From JAJPXC01 sp964517875 (GTDB lineage Bacteria; Bacteroidota; Bacteroidia; Bacteroidales; Muribaculaceae), in the NCBI GenBank assembly GCA_964517875.1, contig CAZFEU010000035.1, positions 1-23,415 of the forward strand: DNA of 23,415 nt, given 5' to 3'. Each line of letters begins with the position of its first letter. Position 1 is the first letter of the stretch. The notes under the pieces are model-generated. The model was not told the DNA's origin and did not search any database. It worked only from the letters and a program-made list of their open reading frames with translations. The translations under genes and the position numbers were made by a program. This document shows, piece after piece, positions 23,357-23,415 of the stretch.

Positions 23357-23364
23357 TAACTTTG
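23357..23364 (+). promoter_or_regulatory. -7 box of the right-edge gene
   Basis: TAACTTTG matches TAnnTTTG and is identical to the -7 box at 6448-6455. A TTGA at 23331-23334, inside the palindrome, could act as the -33 element with 22 bp spacing. The transcript would start near 23371. Confidence 0.6.
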
Positions 23365-23388
23365 CTGTTATAAACTTCAAAAATTATA

Positions 23389-23415
23389 ATGATGGCAAAA
23401 TTCAGCTTTATAATA
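23389..23415 (+). CDS. Start of an unidentified gene, cut by the window edge
   Basis: ATGATGGCAAAATTC begins an open frame (MMAKFSFII) about 25 bp after a consensus -7 box, in the A-rich context usual for Bacteroidetes starts. The second ATG at 23392 is equally possible. Nothing can be said about function. Confidence 0.4.

Noticed and set aside
1..23415. CRISPR arrays, tRNA or rRNA genes, reverse transcriptase
   Set aside because: I saw no regularly spaced repeats, no cloverleaf or rRNA sequence, and no frame with the catalytic motifs of a reverse transcriptase.

Overview
The window looks like a draft or metagenome-assembled scaffold from a Bacteroidales bacterium, most likely a gut Muribaculaceae-type organism. 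This is inferred from the gene repertoire (a MurT/MurK/MurQ set as in Tannerella forsythia, a kinase-FGE fusion, a DUF4922-like protein paired with a glycosyltransferase) and from Bacteroidetes-type promoters (TTTG, about 20 bp, TAnnTTTG). A run of 100 N at 14252-14351 marks a scaffold join.

Left part (1-3340, + strand): the 3' end of nuoM and all of nuoN, the last two subunits of respiratory complex I, close an operon at a strong intrinsic terminator (2052-2101). A phosphoserine phosphatase with two ACT domains (serB) follows.

Middle part (3341-7433, + strand) is accessory in character. It holds a membrane Ser/Thr kinase fused to a formylglycine-generating-enzyme (FGE)-like domain, an AT-rich unknown protein with three tandem acidic repeats and a possible chagasin-like C-terminus, and a two-gene unit with a textbook promoter. 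That unit encodes a 65-residue protein and a GNAT acetyltransferase interrupted by an in-frame TGA, and it resembles a broken toxin-antitoxin pair. Two minus-strand terminators separate this region from the next.

Right part (7434-22822, - strand): eleven tightly packed genes form one apparent operon for peptidoglycan salvage. In transcription order they are a secreted split Amidase_3-type amidase, a tandem-domain glycosyltransferase, a DUF4922/HIT-GalT-like nucleotidyl-transfer protein, a SpoIID-type lytic transglycosylase, an AmpG-like muropeptide permease, a NamZ (DUF1343) exo-N-acetylmuramidase interrupted by the N run, an FAD/Fe-S D-lactate dehydrogenase, MurT, MurK, MurQ and an SGNH/GDSL lipoprotein. 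Proposed flow: the amidase strips peptides; SpoIID and NamZ cut the bare glycan; AmpG and MurT import fragments and MurNAc; MurK phosphorylates; MurQ yields GlcNAc-6-P and D-lactate; the dehydrogenase oxidises the D-lactate and passes electrons to the respiratory chain. The glycosyltransferase-DUF4922 pair has no assigned place in this scheme and is the most interesting unexplained part.

Right edge (22823-23415): the operon promoter region, then a decayed + strand coding relic with one nonsense codon and one apparent single-base deletion, an 18-bp perfect palindrome followed by T-runs, a promoter-like -7 box and the first codons of a gene that runs off the window.
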